Origin: JAUZRW01 sp964549915 | GTDB taxonomy: Bacteria; Chloroflexota; Anaerolineae; Aggregatilineales; Phototrophicaceae | Length of the DNA: 64,000 nt | Direction of reading: 5' to 3' | Assembly (NCBI GenBank): GCA_964549915.1 | Contig: CAZJWX010000004.1 | Span: 69,980-133,979 of the forward strand | Part shown: one piece after another, positions 63,670 to 64,000 of the stretch | How the letters are laid out: each line of letters begins with the position of its first letter | Numbering within the stretch: the stretch's first letter is position 1 | Made by a program: the position numbers and the translations under genes | The notes under the pieces: generated by a model | Database searches by the model: none | The model's input: only the letters and a program-made list of their open reading frames with translations | What the model was told of the DNA's origin: nothing

Positions 63670-64000
63670 GTGCCAATACCCATCGACTCGTTGAGAGTAC
63701 TGAAACACCTGGATCAGGTTCTGATCCAGGGTGCTAACACACTGTGCCAATACCCATCGACTCGTTGAGAGTACTGAAACGACTGAAGCCTTTGCAGTAT
63801 ATCTGCGCAGCAATTTGGTGCCAATACCCATCGACTCGTTGAGAGTACTGAAACTCTGGAAGGGACGCGCCACTGCGACGGGCAGATGCGGTGCCAATAC
63901 CCATCGACTCGTTGAGAGTACTGAAACATCCAGGTCGCTGGATCGCTCTGGGAGCTTCGTCCGTGCCAATACCCATCGACTCGTTGAGAGTACTGAAACC
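63670..64000 (+). CRISPR. CRISPR array, 5 repeats visible, continues past right edge
   Basis: Five identical 37-bp repeats begin GTGCCAATACCC and end GTACTGAAAC, at 63670-63706, 63744-63780, 63818-63854, 63891-63927 and 63963-63999. The four spacers are 37, 37, 36 and 35 bp, and the fifth starts at 64000. ACTC/GAGT inside the repeat can form a small stem, and the GAAAC end fits a Cas6-cut 8-nt tag, so transcription is rightward. Spacer 1 holds a perfect 10-bp palindrome. A leader promoter lies just upstream. Confidence 0.97.

Noticed and set aside
63781..63817. A 13-bp match between spacer 2 and the gap near 16652-16664
   Set aside because: TGCAGTATATCTG is far too short for a protospacer, and chance matches of this size are expected now and then in 64 kb.
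63457..63969. Minus-strand frames across the CRISPR array encoding a repeated short peptide
   Set aside because: The peptide repeat is just the translated CRISPR repeat; there is no gene.

Overview
The window looks like a chromosomal segment of a Chloroflexota bacterium, probably of the Anaerolineae/Phototrophicales type. This is inferred from the mix of gene families, the Thr/Pro-rich 'TPTNTPT' linker in an exported protein, metal-transport permeases carrying C-terminal regulator domains, moderately high G+C, and dispersed GTAGGG...CCCTAC hairpins. No rRNA or tRNA gene was seen.

Region 1 (1-16.5 kb) is ordinary mosaic chromosome. It holds the 3' part of tgt, a PstS-like lipoprotein, a leftward Mn/Zn/Fe ABC importer operon (two regulator-fused permeases, ATPase, binding protein) behind a recognisable promoter, two small unknown proteins, a GT1 glycosyltransferase, a methyltransferase, queG, a pentapeptide-repeat protein, an MFS exporter, a CopZ-like metallochaperone, a large TPR protein and glutamate dehydrogenase. 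Tgt and QueG are both queuosine-pathway enzymes, and this Tgt lacks its usual zinc cysteines.

Region 2 (16.9-26.5 kb) holds a small membrane protein, uvrA, a MarR regulator with a clear candidate operator, the drug-type ABC exporter it precedes, a PH-like membrane protein, a YerB-like DUF3048 protein and a PIG-L deacetylase.

Region 3 (26.5-48.4 kb) is a purine/hydantoin catabolic island. A long leftward run encodes nucleoside-type ABC uptake (two permeases, BMP binding protein, double ATPase), a YgeY-like M20 hydrolase, a YgeW/OTC-like carbamoyltransferase, a 2Fe-2S+Mo xanthine dehydrogenase, SsnA, an LLM flavin/F420 oxidoreductase, a HyuA-type dihydropyrimidinase and a second, two-gene xanthine dehydrogenase. 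Divergently transcribed are carbamate kinase and two fold-type-II PLP enzymes. The content parallels the E. coli ygeWXY-hyuA-yqeA-ssnA-xdhD cluster: imported purines are oxidised, the ring is opened, nitrogen leaves through carbamoyl transfer, and carbamate kinase recovers ATP.

Region 4 (48.4-53.8 kb) holds a decayed small gene, an SDR oxidoreductase, and a cobalamin riboswitch (with a repetitive hairpin inserted in one arm) controlling a BtuFCD-like importer, followed by a convergent 2Fe-2S ferredoxin-like protein.

Region 5 (53.8-64.0 kb) is a complete type III-B CRISPR-Cas operon: cas6, cmr1, an HD-less cmr2/cas10 with intact GGDD, cmr3-6, then three signalling-type accessory genes and a CRISPR array running off the right edge. 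The accessory genes are a Csx14/CARF-like protein with a LuxR-type HTH, a CARF-RelE fusion resembling the Cami1 mRNA interferase, and a Csx15-like protein. No cas1/cas2 lies in the window. The cas operon and the array leader share a 12-bp extended -10 element. This signalling module is the most interesting system seen.
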